A DNA stretch of 38,095 bases, from assembly GCF_003860215.1 (NCBI RefSeq), contig NZ_RQYH01000021.1, positions 1-38,095 of the forward strand. The letters run 5' to 3'. The notes beneath the pieces are model-generated. The model had not been told where the DNA came from, made no database searches, and was given only the letters and a program-made list of their open reading frames with translations. This DNA is from Desulfovibrio sp. OH1186_COT-070. Its GTDB lineage: Bacteria > Desulfobacterota > Desulfovibrionia > Desulfovibrionales > Desulfovibrionaceae. The position numbers were made by a program, and so were the translations under genes. This document shows positions 25,702 through 34,594 of the stretch, piece after piece (the stretch's first letter is position 1; each line of letters starts with the position of its first letter).

Positions 25702-26748
25702 TCACTCCGCAGGCGTGTCGGCAGGGGGCGCGGTTTTTTTGGCTTTGCGCGCGGGCTGCTCCAGAAGCAGGGGCATGGCGCGCAGGGCATGGCGGTCCTT
25801 CCAGGGCGGCAGGCAGGCAAAAATGTGCCCGCCGGGCAGGACAACACGCAGGCTGTGCAGCAGAAGGGCGGCATGCGCCTGTGCTCCCGGCCAAAGCGGC
25901 GCAGCGCCGTACTTGCCGTCTCCCCGGACGGGGTGCCCCACGGCCGCCATTTGCGCCCGTATCTGGTGGGTACGCCCTGTCAGCAGGCGGACAAGCAGCA
26001 GGCTCTCCCGTGCGGACACGGCCAGAGGCTGCACAAGACAGGCGGCCTCCCTGCCGCCAAAAGTGCCGGGAGGAGCGGCCCGCATTTTTTCGCAACCGTC
26101 TTCTCCCGCTTTGCGCAGGCTGTGGCGCAGCACATGTGTGTGCGCATGGGGCCAGCGCCCTTCAACCCAGGCCACATATTCCCTGATCAGACTTCCCTCG
26201 CGCAGGGCATCCTGAATTTCCCGCAGGGCCGCGTAGGAGGCTGCCGCCAGCAGAACCCCCGAGGTGTCCTTGTCCAGCCGGTGCGCGGGCGTGGGCGTGA
26301 ACGCAGCACGGGCCCAGTGCCCGGCAATGCGCGTGGCAAGACTGTCCTGATGGCCTGTGCCGGGATGGGTGGGCAGGCCCGCAGGTTTGTCGAATGCCCA
26401 GACATGCCCGTTTTGTCCGATCAGGGGCGGCACATCGCGCGGTGGCGCTTCGGGCGGAGTGCGGGAGGCGTTTCGGGCGGCCATGTCCGGGGCAAAGGGC
26501 GGCACACGCACCGTATCTCCGGCCTCCACTCTGTCAAAGGCTTTGCAGCGGCGTCCGTTGCGGCGCACCTGCCCGGTGCGTATCCAGCGGTGGAGCAGGG
26601 CCAAAGGCAGATCAAGCCTGCGCTGCAAAAAACCGAGCAGCTTTTGCCCGGCCTCGGTTGCCTGCACCGGCTCCGTGCAAAAAGAGGCGTCGTTCCGGCT
26701 GTCCGGAGGTAGAGAGGGCGGGGGCAGAGGGGAATCTGGCGGCATCAT
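25702..26748 (-). CDS. RluA-family pseudouridine synthase
   Basis: A 348-residue enzyme that converts uridine to pseudouridine in rRNA or tRNA. A proline-rich N-terminus is followed by an S4 RNA-binding domain (about 36-83) and the catalytic domain with HRLDKDTSG (156-164), where Asp159 is the catalytic residue, and the RTHQIRAQMAAVGHPV segment. The S4 domain points to the RluC/RluD group, but the target position is unknown. The C-terminus is lysine-rich. The start is uncertain: ATG at 26748 or 26745, or a TTG at 26766. It follows nikO by 31 bases and may be co-transcribed. Confidence 0.9.
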   Translation of the reverse strand: MMPPDSPLPPPSLPPDSRNDASFCTEPVQATEAGQKLLGFLQRRLDLPLALLHRWIRTGQVRRNGRRCKAFDRVEAGDTVRVPPFAPDMAARNASRTPPEAPPRDVPPLIGQNGHVWAFDKPAGLPTHPGTGHQDSLATRIAGHWARAAFTPTPAHRLDKDTSGVLLAAASYAALREIQDALREGSLIREYVAWVEGRWPHAHTHVLRHSLRKAGEDGCEKMRAAPPGTFGGREAACLVQPLAVSARESLLLVRLLTGRTHQIRAQMAAVGHPVRGDGKYGAAPLWPGAQAHAALLLHSLRVVLPGGHIFACLPPWKDRHALRAMPLLLEQPARKAKKTAPPADTPAE

Positions 26749-26779
26749 GCCGCGAGTCTGGCGCAAAGGGCGGGGGCCG

Positions 26780-27460
26780 TCAAGGCGCGTTGGCGCGCAG
26801 CCTGCCTTCCGGGCTGATGGTCAGAAATTCTCCGGAAACAGCTTCCAGAAAATCCCGGTCGTGGGAGATGGTGATGCGGGCTGTGTCCATGCCTTGCAGG
26901 ATTTCCACGATCCGTTGCCGGGATTGCTGGTCAAGATCGTTGGTCGGCTCGTCCAGCAGCAGGGCTTCGGGCTGCATGACCAGCACGGCGGCCAGGGCCG
27001 CAAGCCTTTTTTCTCCGCCGGAAAGACGGTGGGTCAGGCGGTCTTCAAAGCCGTCCAGGCCCAGGCGGCACAGGGTTTCACGGGCGCGTTCCCGTGCCTG
27101 CCGGGGAGGGAGCCCCAGATTCAGAGGCCCGAAGGCAACATCTTCCAGCACTGTGGGAAAAAACAGTTGGTCTTCGGCGTTCTGGAGCACAAAGCCCACA
27201 CGGCAGCGCAGGGCATGGAAGTCTTTTTCTTTTTGCAGCGGCCGCCCGTGAAAGAAAACCGTGCCTGACCAGGGGCGCTCCAGGCCGGTGATGCAGCGCA
27301 GCAGCGTTGTTTTGCCGCTGCCGTTGGGGCCGTACAGGGCCAGACGCTGCCCCGGATACAGGGCGAGGCTGACCCCGTTCAGCACAGGGCGCGCGTCCTG
27401 CCCGTAGGCAAAGTGGATGTCGTCAAGGCGGAAAATGGCGTTGTCGGCGCTGTCACACAT
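26780..27460 (-). CDS. nikO: nickel/cobalt ECF transporter, ATPase NikO
   Basis: A 226-residue ABC ATPase of the CbiO/NikO class. Walker A is GPNGSGKTT, the signature is LSGGEKR and Walker B is ALLLDEP, followed by TNDLDQQ. The FxLQNAEDQLFFPTV stretch is typical of ECF ATPases. It energises metal uptake together with NikQ and NikM. Its start overlaps the end of nikQ by 8 bases. A single ATPase gene implies a homodimer. The choice of nickel over cobalt follows from the linked NikK and NikL genes and is not certain. Confidence 0.92.
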   Translation of the reverse strand: MCDSADNAIFRLDDIHFAYGQDARPVLNGVSLALYPGQRLALYGPNGSGKTTLLRCITGLERPWSGTVFFHGRPLQKEKDFHALRCRVGFVLQNAEDQLFFPTVLEDVAFGPLNLGLPPRQARERARETLCRLGLDGFEDRLTHRLSGGEKRLAALAAVLVMQPEALLLDEPTNDLDQQSRQRIVEILQGMDTARITISHDRDFLEAVSGEFLTISPEGRLRANAP

Positions 27461-28226
27461 GGTTCTTCCCCGCCCATTCTGTCATGAGAATGCCCGCCAG
27501 CCCGGCCAGCAGGGCCAGAGCAAAAAGAACGTCCGTGCCCCGCAGCCGGAAGTCGCCCAGCGCATGCAGAGTGCCGGAAAAACCGCGCAGGAGCATGGCT
27601 TCGCGCATCCGCCTGCCGCGCTCGTGCCCGCGCACCAGCAAAAGGCCCAGCAGCGAGGCAAGGGTTTTGTAGGTGTGCATCCCCGTGGAGGGGCGAAAGC
27701 CGCGCAGCCGCGCGGACTCGTGCAGGCAGCGCCACTCCTGCGCCAGCAGATGCACATGGCGGGCCGTGAACAGAAAAAGAAAGACAAGCTTGCGCGGGCA
27801 GCGCAGGTCTTCCAGGGCACGGGCAGCGGTGGACGAAGTCATGCCGGCCGTCAGAGCCAGAAAAATGCAGACAACCGCATTGGACTTGAGACTGACCAGC
27901 GTGGTCAGGCGCACGCCTTCGTGGCTGACGGCAAGCGGCCCCCAGAACGTGTTCCACTGGATGAGGGGTGTGCCGGGAACAGTCAGGGGAGTGACGCACC
28001 AGAGAAAGAGCACAAAAATATTGACCACAGCCAGGCGCTGGGCCAGAGGCCGCAAAGGCATGCGGGCCGCCGCAAGCAGCAGAAGGCCCAGAGCCAGCGC
28101 CAGGCAGCAGGCCGTCACGTCCCGCAGGGGCGAAACTCCCAGGGCCAGAAGGGCCGCCAGAGCAAGGCGTACGCGCGGGTCTACAGAGTGCAGGGCGTAC
28201 GGGCGCGCAAAAGGCTGGTCAAACAT
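27453..28226 (-). CDS. nikQ: nickel/cobalt ECF transporter, transmembrane protein NikQ
   Basis: A 257-residue CbiQ-type integral membrane protein, the T component of an ECF transporter. It begins with DPRVRLALAALLALG, has five to six hydrophobic spans, and shows the coupling-helix motifs typical of the family (ESARLRGF near 166-174 and EAMLLRGF near 217-224, both of the A-R-G pattern). It links the ATPase to the substrate-binding NikM. It lies between nikL and nikO in a tight run; its ribosome-binding site is weak. Confidence 0.9.
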   Translation of the reverse strand: MFDQPFARPYALHSVDPRVRLALAALLALGVSPLRDVTACCLALALGLLLLAAARMPLRPLAQRLAVVNIFVLFLWCVTPLTVPGTPLIQWNTFWGPLAVSHEGVRLTTLVSLKSNAVVCIFLALTAGMTSSTAARALEDLRCPRKLVFLFLFTARHVHLLAQEWRCLHESARLRGFRPSTGMHTYKTLASLLGLLLVRGHERGRRMREAMLLRGFSGTLHALGDFRLRGTDVLFALALLAGLAGILMTEWAGKNHV

Positions 28227-28238
28227 GAAAAGCGCCTG

Positions 28239-28901
28239 TCATTGCCCTGTTTTTGCCATTTTGTCTGCCTGCAGCGCGCTGTTGCGGGGCGAACGCCCGC
28301 GAAAGTACAGGCCGATTCCGGCCAGCCCCACCAGCCAGCCCACGCCGCCCACAATTTCCTTCAGGCCGGGAGGCGACTCGCGCAGAGCCGCCAGTTCGCG
28401 CTTGACGGGGGCCAGTTTGGCATCCAGTGCGGCGTTGACAATGCGCGCAACTTCCTCTGCCGTAATCTGCTGCCCTCCGTCCTCTGGCAAACGGGGCGTG
28501 TTTTCCGGCGCTGCCGTTGTGGCGGGCGCGGGCTCCGGCGCGGCATCGGCAAACTCGCCCGGCTCCATGATCCACTGGTTCTGGTGCCCCTCTCCCGCCC
28601 GGACGCGTATGCGCAAGCCCCGGGTTTTCGCTTCGGGCGGCGCGGCAAAGCGGAACATGCCCGCATCGTCGGTGCGCCCTTCCAGCAGCGGCTGGTTGCC
28701 CGCATGGGCAAAAACCGTGATTTCCCCCTGCCTGACAGGGGTTTTGGAGGAAAAACCGCACTGGACCACCACCTGCCCGCCTTCGAGCCAGGCGAAGATA
28801 TTGACCCTGTGTCCGTGCGCCGCGCCTGCCAGAAGAAGCATGAGCACAAGCGCGGGCAGCAGCCGTGCGGGCATGCCGCGCAGAAGGTTCGGGGAATACA
28901 T
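28239..28901 (-). CDS. nikL: NikL-type accessory protein of the nickel/cobalt transporter
   Basis: A 220-residue protein with a signal peptide (about 1-30), a periplasmic carboxypeptidase-like beta domain and a C-terminal membrane span (about 186-203). The sequence after the signal, HGHRVNIFAWLEGGQVVVQ, and the LLEGRTDDAGMFRF segment are typical of NikL/CbiL accessory proteins. The conserved histidines next to the predicted cleavage site may contact metal. A proline- and alanine-rich linker (about 113-140) precedes the anchor. It sits between nikM and nikQ, with AGGAG before the start, and is probably needed for uptake through NikM. Confidence 0.85.
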   Translation of the reverse strand: MYSPNLLRGMPARLLPALVLMLLLAGAAHGHRVNIFAWLEGGQVVVQCGFSSKTPVRQGEITVFAHAGNQPLLEGRTDDAGMFRFAAPPEAKTRGLRIRVRAGEGHQNQWIMEPGEFADAAPEPAPATTAAPENTPRLPEDGGQQITAEEVARIVNAALDAKLAPVKRELAALRESPPGLKEIVGGVGWLVGLAGIGLYFRGRSPRNSALQADKMAKTGQ

Positions 28902-28912
28902 GCAGGCTCCTG

Positions 28913-29548
28913 TCAGCGCAAGGGATTGTTTCCGGCACAGGGCGCGCCCATACAGAGCATTTCCGGGCGCGTCCTGAAAAGAAAGGACACAGTGAACATG
29001 GTAACCAGACCTTCGGCCAGCATGACGGGCAGATGGGCCGCAAAAAGCAGGCGGGCTGCGGCGGCAAAGCCTTCATCGCTGTATTCCAGAGCCACGGCCG
29101 TGAGCAGGGCGGCTCCGGCCACACCCAGAGCGCCGCCGCAAAAAGCCGCGCAACGAAGCCCTGCGGGCGAGGGCCACAGCCGGTATACCATACGAAACAC
29201 GCCGCCTGCCAACACTCCGGCATAGCCCATGGTGCAGGCATTGACGCCCAGCACCACCGGCCCGCCGAACTGAAAAAGCAGGGCCTGAAGAACCAGCGCC
29301 GCCAGAATGGCGGGAAAGGCCGCCCAGCCCAGCAGAACGCCCAGCAGACCGTTGAGAAGAAGGTGGGCGCTGGTCACGCCCACCGGTACATGGATGAGGG
29401 AGCCGACAAAAAAGGCCGCCGCAAGAATGGCCACGCCCATCAGGCGGTCATGGTCCAGCCTTCGCAGGCCCACAGCCGTGCCCACAGCGGCGAGGGCATA
29501 GCCTGCGGCAAGGGCTGTGGGGGAAAGAACGCCTTCGGCAATGTGCAT
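28913..29548 (-). CDS. nikM: nickel/cobalt ECF transporter, substrate-binding membrane protein NikM
   Basis: A 211-residue S component of the CbiM/NikM family. The metal is bound by the amino terminus and His2 in MHIAEG together with further histidines in the SLIHVPVGVTSAHLLLNG segment (His53 and His62 are candidates). Six or so membrane spans are visible. The exact N-terminus matters for function, and the ATG at 29548 gives it directly. The fused NikN domain of some relatives is absent; the separate NikL takes its place. The cysteine-bearing tail (CMGAPCAGN) is unusual. Confidence 0.92.
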   Translation of the reverse strand: MHIAEGVLSPTALAAGYALAAVGTAVGLRRLDHDRLMGVAILAAAFFVGSLIHVPVGVTSAHLLLNGLLGVLLGWAAFPAILAALVLQALLFQFGGPVVLGVNACTMGYAGVLAGGVFRMVYRLWPSPAGLRCAAFCGGALGVAGAALLTAVALEYSDEGFAAAARLLFAAHLPVMLAEGLVTMFTVSFLFRTRPEMLCMGAPCAGNNPLR

Positions 29549-29568
29549 GGCCTGTTCCTGCGCTCAGC

Positions 29569-30342
29569 TTAGCGGCTCTTCCGGGGTGCGGCAAAGTTGA
29601 CCCAGATGACGGCGCCCAGTTCCACATCCTTGTTCTCGCCGTTGCGCTCCATTTTGTCTTCCGCCGTATTCAGGGCGGCAAAGCCCCACCATCCGGCCCA
29701 GGGCACGGCAAAGGAAAACACGCCGTTTTCGTCGGCCTTGACGGTCTGGGTCACAAAATAGTCGTCGGGCGGAGTGTGGGTCTTGCCCTTGTTGTAATAT
29801 TCCACTTCCACCACGCTGTGGGCAACGGGCTTGCCGTCAAGGAGCACGCGCCCCTGAAAGAGATTTCCGGCGTAGGCGGCAAAGGGGCGGGTCAGCGGCA
29901 CAATTTCTGTTTTCAGGCCCAGAGGCGCGTCCCAGCCTTCTTCCTCACCAAAGGCGGCCACCACGGTCTTGGTGTAGTGGATGATAAAACAGTCTTCGGC
30001 CGGTTCAAAATACGGCTCCGGCTCCACAGCGAACTGGTAGACTCCGGGCTTGGCGAGGCTGTGGGACGCCTTCCATGCCTTGTGCCCCAGCAGCGTTGCC
30101 GGAGCGAGCTTTGCGGTCAGATCTTCCGTGGCCCCATTGGCGGTCACGGTCAGCTTTTTGGGTTTGGCCATGTCCATGCCCTGCTGCTCCATGGGGTGGG
30201 TGAAGGCAACGTCCAGATGCACAGTAGCGGCCTTTTTTTTCGTTACTGTGGAGGAGGAGGGAATAACCATGCCGAAATGGGCATGGGCCAGGCTGCTCCC
30301 GCAGAGCAGGAGCGCAAGGCTGAAGCAGAGGGATTTCCGCAT
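29569..30342 (-). CDS. nikK: DUF4198/NikK-type periplasmic protein
   Basis: A 257-residue exported protein with a signal peptide (about 1-22, ending AHA before HFGMVIPS). It belongs to the DUF4198 family, whose members include the NikK component encoded with nickel ECF transporters. His23 directly after the predicted cleavage site could coordinate metal. Conserved segments are [17 protein letters not shown] and [16 protein letters not shown]. It is the first gene of the nik run, 20 bases ahead of nikM, with AAGGAA upstream. A metal-capturing role is inferred from context. Confidence 0.85.
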   Translation of the reverse strand: MRKSLCFSLALLLCGSSLAHAHFGMVIPSSSTVTKKKAATVHLDVAFTHPMEQQGMDMAKPKKLTVTANGATEDLTAKLAPATLLGHKAWKASHSLAKPGVYQFAVEPEPYFEPAEDCFIIHYTKTVVAAFGEEEGWDAPLGLKTEIVPLTRPFAAYAGNLFQGRVLLDGKPVAHSVVEVEYYNKGKTHTPPDDYFVTQTVKADENGVFSFAVPWAGWWGFAALNTAEDKMERNGENKDVELGAVIWVNFAAPRKSR

Positions 30343-30416
30343 GGGGGCTTCCTTTCTGTCCGGCGGCAGGTGCGGTCCGGGGCGCGTGCCGCGTTTCGCG
30401 GGCCCGGCGCGGCGCG

Positions 30417-30470
30417 GTGTACGGTTTCGCGCTCATGCCCCGGATAACACAAAAACAGAAAAAGTAGCAA
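30417..30470 (-). promoter_or_regulatory. candidate promoter and operator of the nik run
   Basis: On the minus strand TTGCTA (30470-30465) and TGTTAT (30449-30444) could be -35 and -10, though the 15-base spacing is short. The TGTGTTATC half overlapping the -10 and GGTGTAC at 30416-30422 loosely resemble the halves of a NikR-type site. The match is imperfect. Confidence 0.2.
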
Positions 30471-30507
30471 TAGGCCCTTGTGGCATTTTCCTTGCCGGCG
30501 GGCCGGG

Positions 30508-30963
30508 CTATCTGGGCAGAAGATCGGGAAAGTCGCGGCTCTGGACGAATTTGCGCACAAAGGCCAGCCCTTCCTTGCGGTCGCCGGAAAGGGTGGTGAG
30601 CAGAAAGGCGTCACCCGCAACCGCTACCCAGGCCTGATGCACAGAACCCTGCTGGGTGAAGAGAAAGGTGCTCTGGCCGTTTCTTTCTGTCGGGGCTCTG
30701 GAAGCATTGAATTGCCGGGCAAACATTTCGGCAATGGTTTTGGCGTCCGTGCCGCCGTTGGGCCCGGCCACAAAACCCACTGTGGCGTTGCCCGCCAGAT
30801 TGGAAAAGATGGCCGTGGAATAGGCCTGGCTTTCTGTGGGCGGCATGACCACTTTCCATCCTTCGGGCAGATCCACGGACAAATATCGGGTAACGACCTG
30901 CTCCGCCCGGGCCGGAAGGGCGAGGAGCAGGATGCACAGGATGGCCGGAAAATACTTGAACAT
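30508..30963 (-). CDS. small exported protein of unknown function
   Basis: A 151-residue protein with a clear signal peptide (about 1-19, ending PARA before EQVVTRY). The mature part begins LSVDLPEGWKVVMPP, a pattern seen in DcrB/PsbP-like folds, and has no cysteines or obvious catalytic motif. The resemblance is weak and I give no function. The start at 30963 has GGAG upstream; an open frame continues 61 codons upstream into the promoter region. It is divergent from cinA. Confidence 0.75.
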   Translation of the reverse strand: MFKYFPAILCILLLALPARAEQVVTRYLSVDLPEGWKVVMPPTESQAYSTAIFSNLAGNATVGFVAGPNGGTDAKTIAEMFARQFNASRAPTERNGQSTFLFTQQGSVHQAWVAVAGDAFLLTTLSGDRKEGLAFVRKFVQSRDFPDLLPR

Positions 30964-31033
30964 GTGAGCTCTCCAGGGCGCGTCACGGCCGCTTTTTGGG
31001 CCGGGCGCGAAGGCAGGCACTTGACAAGTCTGT

Positions 31034-31062
31034 TTTGTACGCGCGCTCGCGGCAAATGACAA
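31034..31062 (-). promoter_or_regulatory. sigma-70-like promoter of the small exported protein gene
   Basis: On the minus strand TTGTCA (31062-31057) and TACAAA (31039-31034) are 17 bases apart, about 70 bases before the gene start. It also sets the boundary against translation starting further upstream. Confidence 0.55.
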
Positions 31063-31160
31063 TGCCCGCCCAAGAAGCGGAAATCCGCGCCGGTATCCTT
31101 GCCCTGAAGCCGGGGAGATGTCATGCTTGCGCCCGCGCTTGTCCATGCCGGGGGAGAAAA

Positions 31161-32459
31161 ATGCAAGCAGAAATCATTTCGGTGGGCACAGAGCTTCTGC
31201 TGGGCCATACCGTCAATACGGATGCCACGCATGTGGCCCGGATGCTGGCGGAACAGGGGCTGGATCTTGTGCGGGTGCAGATCGTGGGCGACAATGCGGG
31301 GCGGCTGGAAGAGGCTGTGCGCGCTGCTCTGGAACGCGCCTCTGTAGTGATTGCCACAGGCGGTCTCGGCCCCACGGACGATGACCTGACCAGAGAAACC
31401 GTTGCCCGGCTGGCGGGCCTCCCGCTGGAGGAAGACAGCGGCAGTCTTGCGCGCCTGCACGAGTATTTCGGCGACAGGCCGCTGCCCGCCAACGAGTGCA
31501 GGCAGGCCCTGCTGCCGCGCGGCGCGCGCCCTTTTCCCAATGCCGTGGGCACTGCTCCCGGCTGCGCCGTGCCTGTGGGCCGGGACCAATGGATTCTTTT
31601 GCTGCCCGGCCCTCCAGGGGAGTTGCTGCCCATGCTGGAGGCGGGCGTCAGGCCCTTTTTGCGCGAACTGTGCGGGGGCGTCATTGCCTCCTTCATGGCG
31701 CGGGTTTTCGGCATGGGGGAGGGGGAGGCCGCCGCGCGCCTTGGCTCCCTCACCGCCGGGAGCAATCCCACGGTAGCCACCTATGCCGGAGACGGGGAAA
31801 TGTTTGTGCGCGTGACGGCCAAGGCTGCGGACCATGCCGCTGCCCGTGCCCTGGCCGAGCCTGTGCTGGCAGAGGTGCTGCGGCTGCTTGGTCATGTGGT
31901 GTACGGCGTTGACGTGCCCTCCCTGGAGGCGGTGGTGGTGGCCGAACTGGCGCGTCAGGGCAAGAGTCTGGCTACGGCGGAGTCCTGCACCGGCGGGCTC
32001 ATTGCCCGGCGCATCACGGATCAGCCCGGCGCGTCGCAGGTTTTCGGCTGCGGGCTGGTGACGTATGCCAATGAGGCCAAGACGCGCCTTGCGGGCGTGC
32101 CGGAAGATATGTTGCGCGCCCACGGCGCTGTCAGCCCGCAAGTGGCTCTGGCCATGGCGCGGGGCGTGCGGGAAAGCGCGGGGGCGGATCTGGGCCTGGG
32201 CGTCACGGGCATTGCCGGGCCGGGAGGAGGCACGCCGCAAAAGCCCGTGGGTCTTGTGTATATTGCTCTTGCGGATGCGCAGGGGGCCTGGCTGCGCGAA
32301 CTGCGGCCGCAGGGGCAGTATCCGGGGCGCGACATGGTGCGCCGCCTCTCTGCCAGCCATGCTCTGGATATGGTGCGCCGCAGGCTTTCGGGTCTGCCGG
32401 TGGAGAGGTGGGAGGAGCCGGGCGCGGCGTCTTGCCTGCCCGGCGGCCAGAGGCTATGA
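31161..32459 (+). CDS. cinA: CinA: competence/damage-inducible protein with NMN deamidase domain
   Basis: A 432-residue two-domain protein. The N-terminal MoCF-like domain (about 1-170) acts as a pyrophosphatase on nucleotide cofactors in the family and shows ISVGTELLLGHTVNT and ATGGLGPTDDDLT. The C-terminal PncC-type domain (about 262-412) deamidates nicotinamide mononucleotide for NAD salvage; it shows TAESCTGGLIARR (272-284) and GIAGPGGG (350-357). The start at 31161 has GGGGAG upstream; the frame is open for 55 codons before it. It ends near a Yip1-type gene in the same direction, so the two may share a transcript. Confidence 0.94.
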   Translation: MQAEIISVGTELLLGHTVNTDATHVARMLAEQGLDLVRVQIVGDNAGRLEEAVRAALERASVVIATGGLGPTDDDLTRETVARLAGLPLEEDSGSLARLHEYFGDRPLPANECRQALLPRGARPFPNAVGTAPGCAVPVGRDQWILLLPGPPGELLPMLEAGVRPFLRELCGGVIASFMARVFGMGEGEAAARLGSLTAGSNPTVATYAGDGEMFVRVTAKAADHAAARALAEPVLAEVLRLLGHVVYGVDVPSLEAVVVAELARQGKSLATAESCTGGLIARRITDQPGASQVFGCGLVTYANEAKTRLAGVPEDMLRAHGAVSPQVALAMARGVRESAGADLGLGVTGIAGPGGGTPQKPVGLVYIALADAQGAWLRELRPQGQYPGRDMVRRLSASHALDMVRRRLSGLPVERWEEPGAASCLPGGQRL

Positions 32460-32551
32460 TGCGGGGCACCATGCGGTCGGCGTTGTGCCGGGAGCGGGCT
32501 GCCCGTGCCGCGCCCGCGTTTTTGCTCTGGATTGCAGGGAGGAGCCTTTCT

Positions 32552-33490
32552 GTGGAAATTGTCTGCCCCGGCTGTGGATTCAGCCGTCAACTGTCTGCCG
32601 ACCGCCTGCCTTCGCGCACGGTGATCGCCACCTGCCCGCGCTGCGCGTGCCGCTTTCGTTTCCAGCCAGACTCCGGTGTGGTGGAAGTCTTGCAGGATAC
32701 GCGGCAGGAGCGGCCGGCGGCGGATGCGCCCCACAGCGCGGAAGAAAGACCCCTGCCCGCCTCTGCGGCGTACGGGCAGGAAAAAAGGGAAGAAGAAAGA
32801 TTTGCTCCGGACGAGCAGGGTGAGCCTGTGCAAAGCGGGCCTGCGCAAGACCCTCTGCCCGGAGAATACGCCCGGGAGGCGGCCAACCCCTGGGACAGCG
32901 CCCCCGTGCCGCACGGCTGGATTTCGGCGTTTTACCAGACCTGCATGCGGGTCATGTTTGCGGCGCAGAGCTTTTTTTCCTGTCTGCATTCTGACGCCGC
33001 GCAGTTCCGCCCGCTGACGTTCTATCTTGTGGTCAGCGTCATTCAGGTGGTGACGGAGCGCCTCTGGACAGGGCTGCTCCTGTCTGTCATGGCTCCCGAG
33101 GCCGGTTCGGACCAGCAGTTGGAAGCCATGCTGGCCATGCTTTCACCCCAGGTCAACCTGCCCATGACCGTGCTGCTCAAGACCGGCGTGTCCGTGGTCC
33201 AGCTCTATGTGATTGCGGCCCTGCTGCACGTGACCTACGGCTTTGTCACGGGCGGGCGCTCCTCCTTCGGGCTGCTTTTTCAGGTCATTGCCTACAGTTC
33301 CGCTCCGGCCCTGCTCTGCATCGTGCCTGTTCTGGGCTCGCTGGCAGGGCTTGTCTGGATGTTTGCCTGCGTGCTGGTGGGCTGCCGCGCCGCCCTTGGC
33401 CTCACCTGGGCGCAGACCCTCATGGGTTTTGTGCCGGTGGTGCTGCTTCTGGCTCCGCTGGTAGTGCAGATTGCCCAGAGCATCCAGTAG
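32552..33490 (+). CDS. Yip1-domain membrane protein with N-terminal zinc ribbon
   Basis: A 312-residue protein. Four cysteines (5, 8, 28, 31) in VCPGCGF and TCPRCACRF form an MJ0042-type zinc ribbon. A charged, proline- and glutamate-rich linker (about 45-125) leads to a C-terminal Yip1-like membrane domain with about five spans (about 155-305). I chose the GTG at 32552 because GGGAGGAG lies 6 bases upstream and the zinc ribbon begins at once; an alternative ATG at 32456 overlaps the cinA stop. Function is unknown; the pairing suggests a regulated membrane protein. Confidence 0.8.
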   Translation: MEIVCPGCGFSRQLSADRLPSRTVIATCPRCACRFRFQPDSGVVEVLQDTRQERPAADAPHSAEERPLPASAAYGQEKREEERFAPDEQGEPVQSGPAQDPLPGEYAREAANPWDSAPVPHGWISAFYQTCMRVMFAAQSFFSCLHSDAAQFRPLTFYLVVSVIQVVTERLWTGLLLSVMAPEAGSDQQLEAMLAMLSPQVNLPMTVLLKTGVSVVQLYVIAALLHVTYGFVTGGRSSFGLLFQVIAYSSAPALLCIVPVLGSLAGLVWMFACVLVGCRAALGLTWAQTLMGFVPVVLLLAPLVVQIAQSIQ

Positions 33491-33652
33491 GGCTGTGGCC
33501 GTTTTCTTTGTGGCAGTGGCACGGATAGTGCAAAACGTTCGGAAATACGACGGCGCGGCCACGCCGCGGCCTGTTCGTGATCTTGGGGGCTGTTGGCGTT
33601 GCCAACAAGCGCGGCCTTGCTGCGCTTCTCCCCGGCCACAGGAGAAAACGCC

Positions 33653-34420
33653 ATGAAGTTTCTGGACCTTCGGTTTTGCGGCAAACATTGCGCCCGGCGC
33701 GGACTGCGCCCGGCAAAAGTTCTGGGCCTCCTTCTGTTGTGTTGTCTTGCCCTTGCCTGCTCCAGGTCTCCCGACAACAGCAGCCGGGAAAGAAGGGCAA
33801 CGGGCGATTTGAGCACGCCTTTCCAGATCCACATCAACAATTTTGTGCGGCGGCAGCCCCCGGCTGTGTATGTGGCTCCGCAGCAGACCCTGGGCCGCCG
33901 TCCCCGTGCCCTGTTTCTGCCCCTGCGCGCCCTTCAGGAAATTTCCCGCCCGGTGAGCTTCAGTTCCATGCTGTCGCGCCAGATATGGCAGGTATGGCTT
34001 TCGCTCAACGCCTTCCAGACTCTGGAATACGCGGCCGAAGTCGGCCCCTATGAGCCGGAGAGCGCCCTGGCTCTGGCGCGGCGGCGCGGCGCGGATCTTG
34101 TGGTGGGCGGATACATCAACCATTATCTGGACGGCGGCAGCGGAGGCACCAGCTCTCTTTCCCTGTCCATGGAAATCTACGACGCCCGCAGCGGCGTTCT
34201 GCTCTGGTCCATGGCGCAGGGCGGGCTCATGGAGGCGCGACAGGTGCACGATTTTTATCTGTTTTCTCTGAAAGAGCGCAATCCCGGCGATCCTGCGGGC
34301 TTCATTGCCCGCTCCCTGGCCTGGGACATGGGGCGCGAAGTGCTGGCCTGGGTGGATCCCAGCGCTGTGCAGCGTCCCAGTTCCCTGTGGAACAAGGTCT
34401 TTGGCGGAACGGCCTTTTAG
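33653..34420 (+). CDS. putative lipoprotein of unknown function
   Basis: A 255-residue protein with a lipobox LALAC, lipidated at Cys36, after a long basic n-region. The mature domain has alternating strands and helices with ARRRGADLVVGGYINHYL and SLSMEIYDARSGVLLWS, a layout recalling CsgG-, FlgO- or GNA1162-like outer-membrane lipoproteins. I cannot assign a family with confidence. AGGAG precedes the ATG. It is followed after 174 bases by the large PHP-like membrane protein on the same strand, which may be its partner. Confidence 0.8.
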   Translation: MKFLDLRFCGKHCARRGLRPAKVLGLLLLCCLALACSRSPDNSSRERRATGDLSTPFQIHINNFVRRQPPAVYVAPQQTLGRRPRALFLPLRALQEISRPVSFSSMLSRQIWQVWLSLNAFQTLEYAAEVGPYEPESALALARRRGADLVVGGYINHYLDGGSGGTSSLSLSMEIYDARSGVLLWSMAQGGLMEARQVHDFYLFSLKERNPGDPAGFIARSLAWDMGREVLAWVDPSAVQRPSSLWNKVFGGTAF

Positions 34421-34516
34421 CCTGCCTTCTGTCGCTGCGCTGCCAGCCTTTTGGGGCCGCGCTGCTCTGCCGTGCGGAGTGCCGCCGGGCGTCTTTGGCG
34501 TTTTTGGCAGCGCCGT

Positions 34517-34546
34517 TTGACGGATGCGCCCCCCGCAATGTAGATA
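34517..34546 (+). promoter_or_regulatory. candidate promoter of the PHP-like membrane protein gene
   Basis: TTGACG (34517-34522) and TAGATA (34541-34546) are 18 bases apart, about 49 bases before the chosen start. Confidence 0.35.
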
Positions 34547-34594
34547 GTGAAAAAACGGACAATACATCCGCACGGCGGCGGACAAGGAGAAGAC

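Noticed and set aside
30416..30450. A NikR operator before nikK.
   Set aside because: Only one half resembles the expected pattern and the spacing is off, so it was kept only as a weak candidate.
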